The notes under the pieces are model-generated. The model ran no database searches and was not told where the DNA came from. It saw only the letters and a list, made by a program, of their open reading frames with translations. The position numbers and the translations under genes were made by a program. From the NCBI GenBank assembly GCA_016209525.1, contig JACQWK010000635.1:1-33183 (forward strand): a stretch of DNA of 33,183 bases, given 5' to 3'. Positions 33,046-33,183 of the stretch are shown here, piece by piece. Origin of the DNA: Verrucomicrobiota bacterium. GTDB lineage: Bacteria > Verrucomicrobiota > Verrucomicrobiia > Limisphaerales > SIBE01. Position 1 is the first letter of the stretch. Each line of letters starts with the position of its first letter.

Positions 33046-33183
33046 CAGGGCTGCATCAAGCTCTTCATCCTCTCCCCGCAAGGAACTCGCGGGGAGCGGA
33101 CTGAGGAGAGGGGAACCAACAAAAACGCGCCTCCTCTCCCCGACCCTCTCCTCCATCGGATGGAGGAGAGGGAGGATTCGAGA
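33046..33183. repeat. Family B palindromic element, copy 3, inverted, cut by window end
   Basis: Begins CAGGGCTGCATCAAGCTC and continues CTTCATCCTCTCCCC with the TCCATCGGATGGAGGAG centre. It is the reverse orientation of the copy at 26092. The remainder of 32962-33045 has no feature. Confidence 0.75.

Overview
The window looks like accessory chromosome from a GC-rich soil or freshwater member of the Verrucomicrobiota (Pedosphaera / Limisphaerales type). The evidence is the gene content: paired DUF1553/DUF1549 and DUF1501 genes, DUF1080 and LamG secreted proteins, a Tat-exported Gfo/Idh/MocA oxidoreductase, a large PQQ-sugar-dehydrogenase/cytochrome fusion, and a pseudopilin with an H-x-DG tail. 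Palindromic repeats are also very dense. This assignment is inferred from family knowledge, not from a marker gene. No rRNA, tRNA or CRISPR array was seen.

Layout. 1-1435: nested palindromic repeats, then a decayed OLD-family ATPase/nuclease. 1750-3399: a secreted beta-propeller-like protein with a repeat inside its N-terminus. 3400-5060: repeats, one small helical protein gene and a PrcB-domain remnant. 5061-8084: a membrane DUF2321 protein, an HDOD protein and a CheR methyltransferase. 8480-12664: a secreted FG-GAP protein facing a 907-residue PQQ-type dehydrogenase with three c-haem sites. 12665-14215: repeats around a VOC-family gene. 14216-18642: the DUF1553 -> DUF1501 pair. 19096-23020: DUF1080, LamG and Gfo/Idh/MocA genes. 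23081-26411: an Ig-like/PPC surface protein followed by two shorter copies of its 3' end, with an antitoxin gene and an internally deleted MazF/PemK-type toxin between them. 26531-30818: a minus-strand run of pseudopilin, sugar isomerase/epimerase, RbsD/FucU mutarotase and GH39 glycosidase. 30997-31635: an intact VapBC-like pair. 31702-32961: a Tat-exported enolase-superfamily sugar-acid dehydratase.

How the genes fit together. Many products carry Sec or Tat signals and belong to families that act on sugars: GH39, DUF1080, PQQ dehydrogenase, Gfo/Idh/MocA, acid-sugar dehydratase, mutarotase and isomerase. This suggests periplasmic breakdown of polysaccharide-derived sugars, probably deoxy or acidic ones, with electrons passed to c-type cytochromes. 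The second theme is genome flux. At least ten families of short palindromic elements fill nearly every intergenic gap. Two carry convincing insertion evidence (a 9-bp target duplication at 18689-18828, and a restorable empty site at 14011-14170). Some are nested, and some have entered gene ends or signal-peptide regions while keeping the reading frame. No transposase is encoded here, so the elements would have to be moved in trans.
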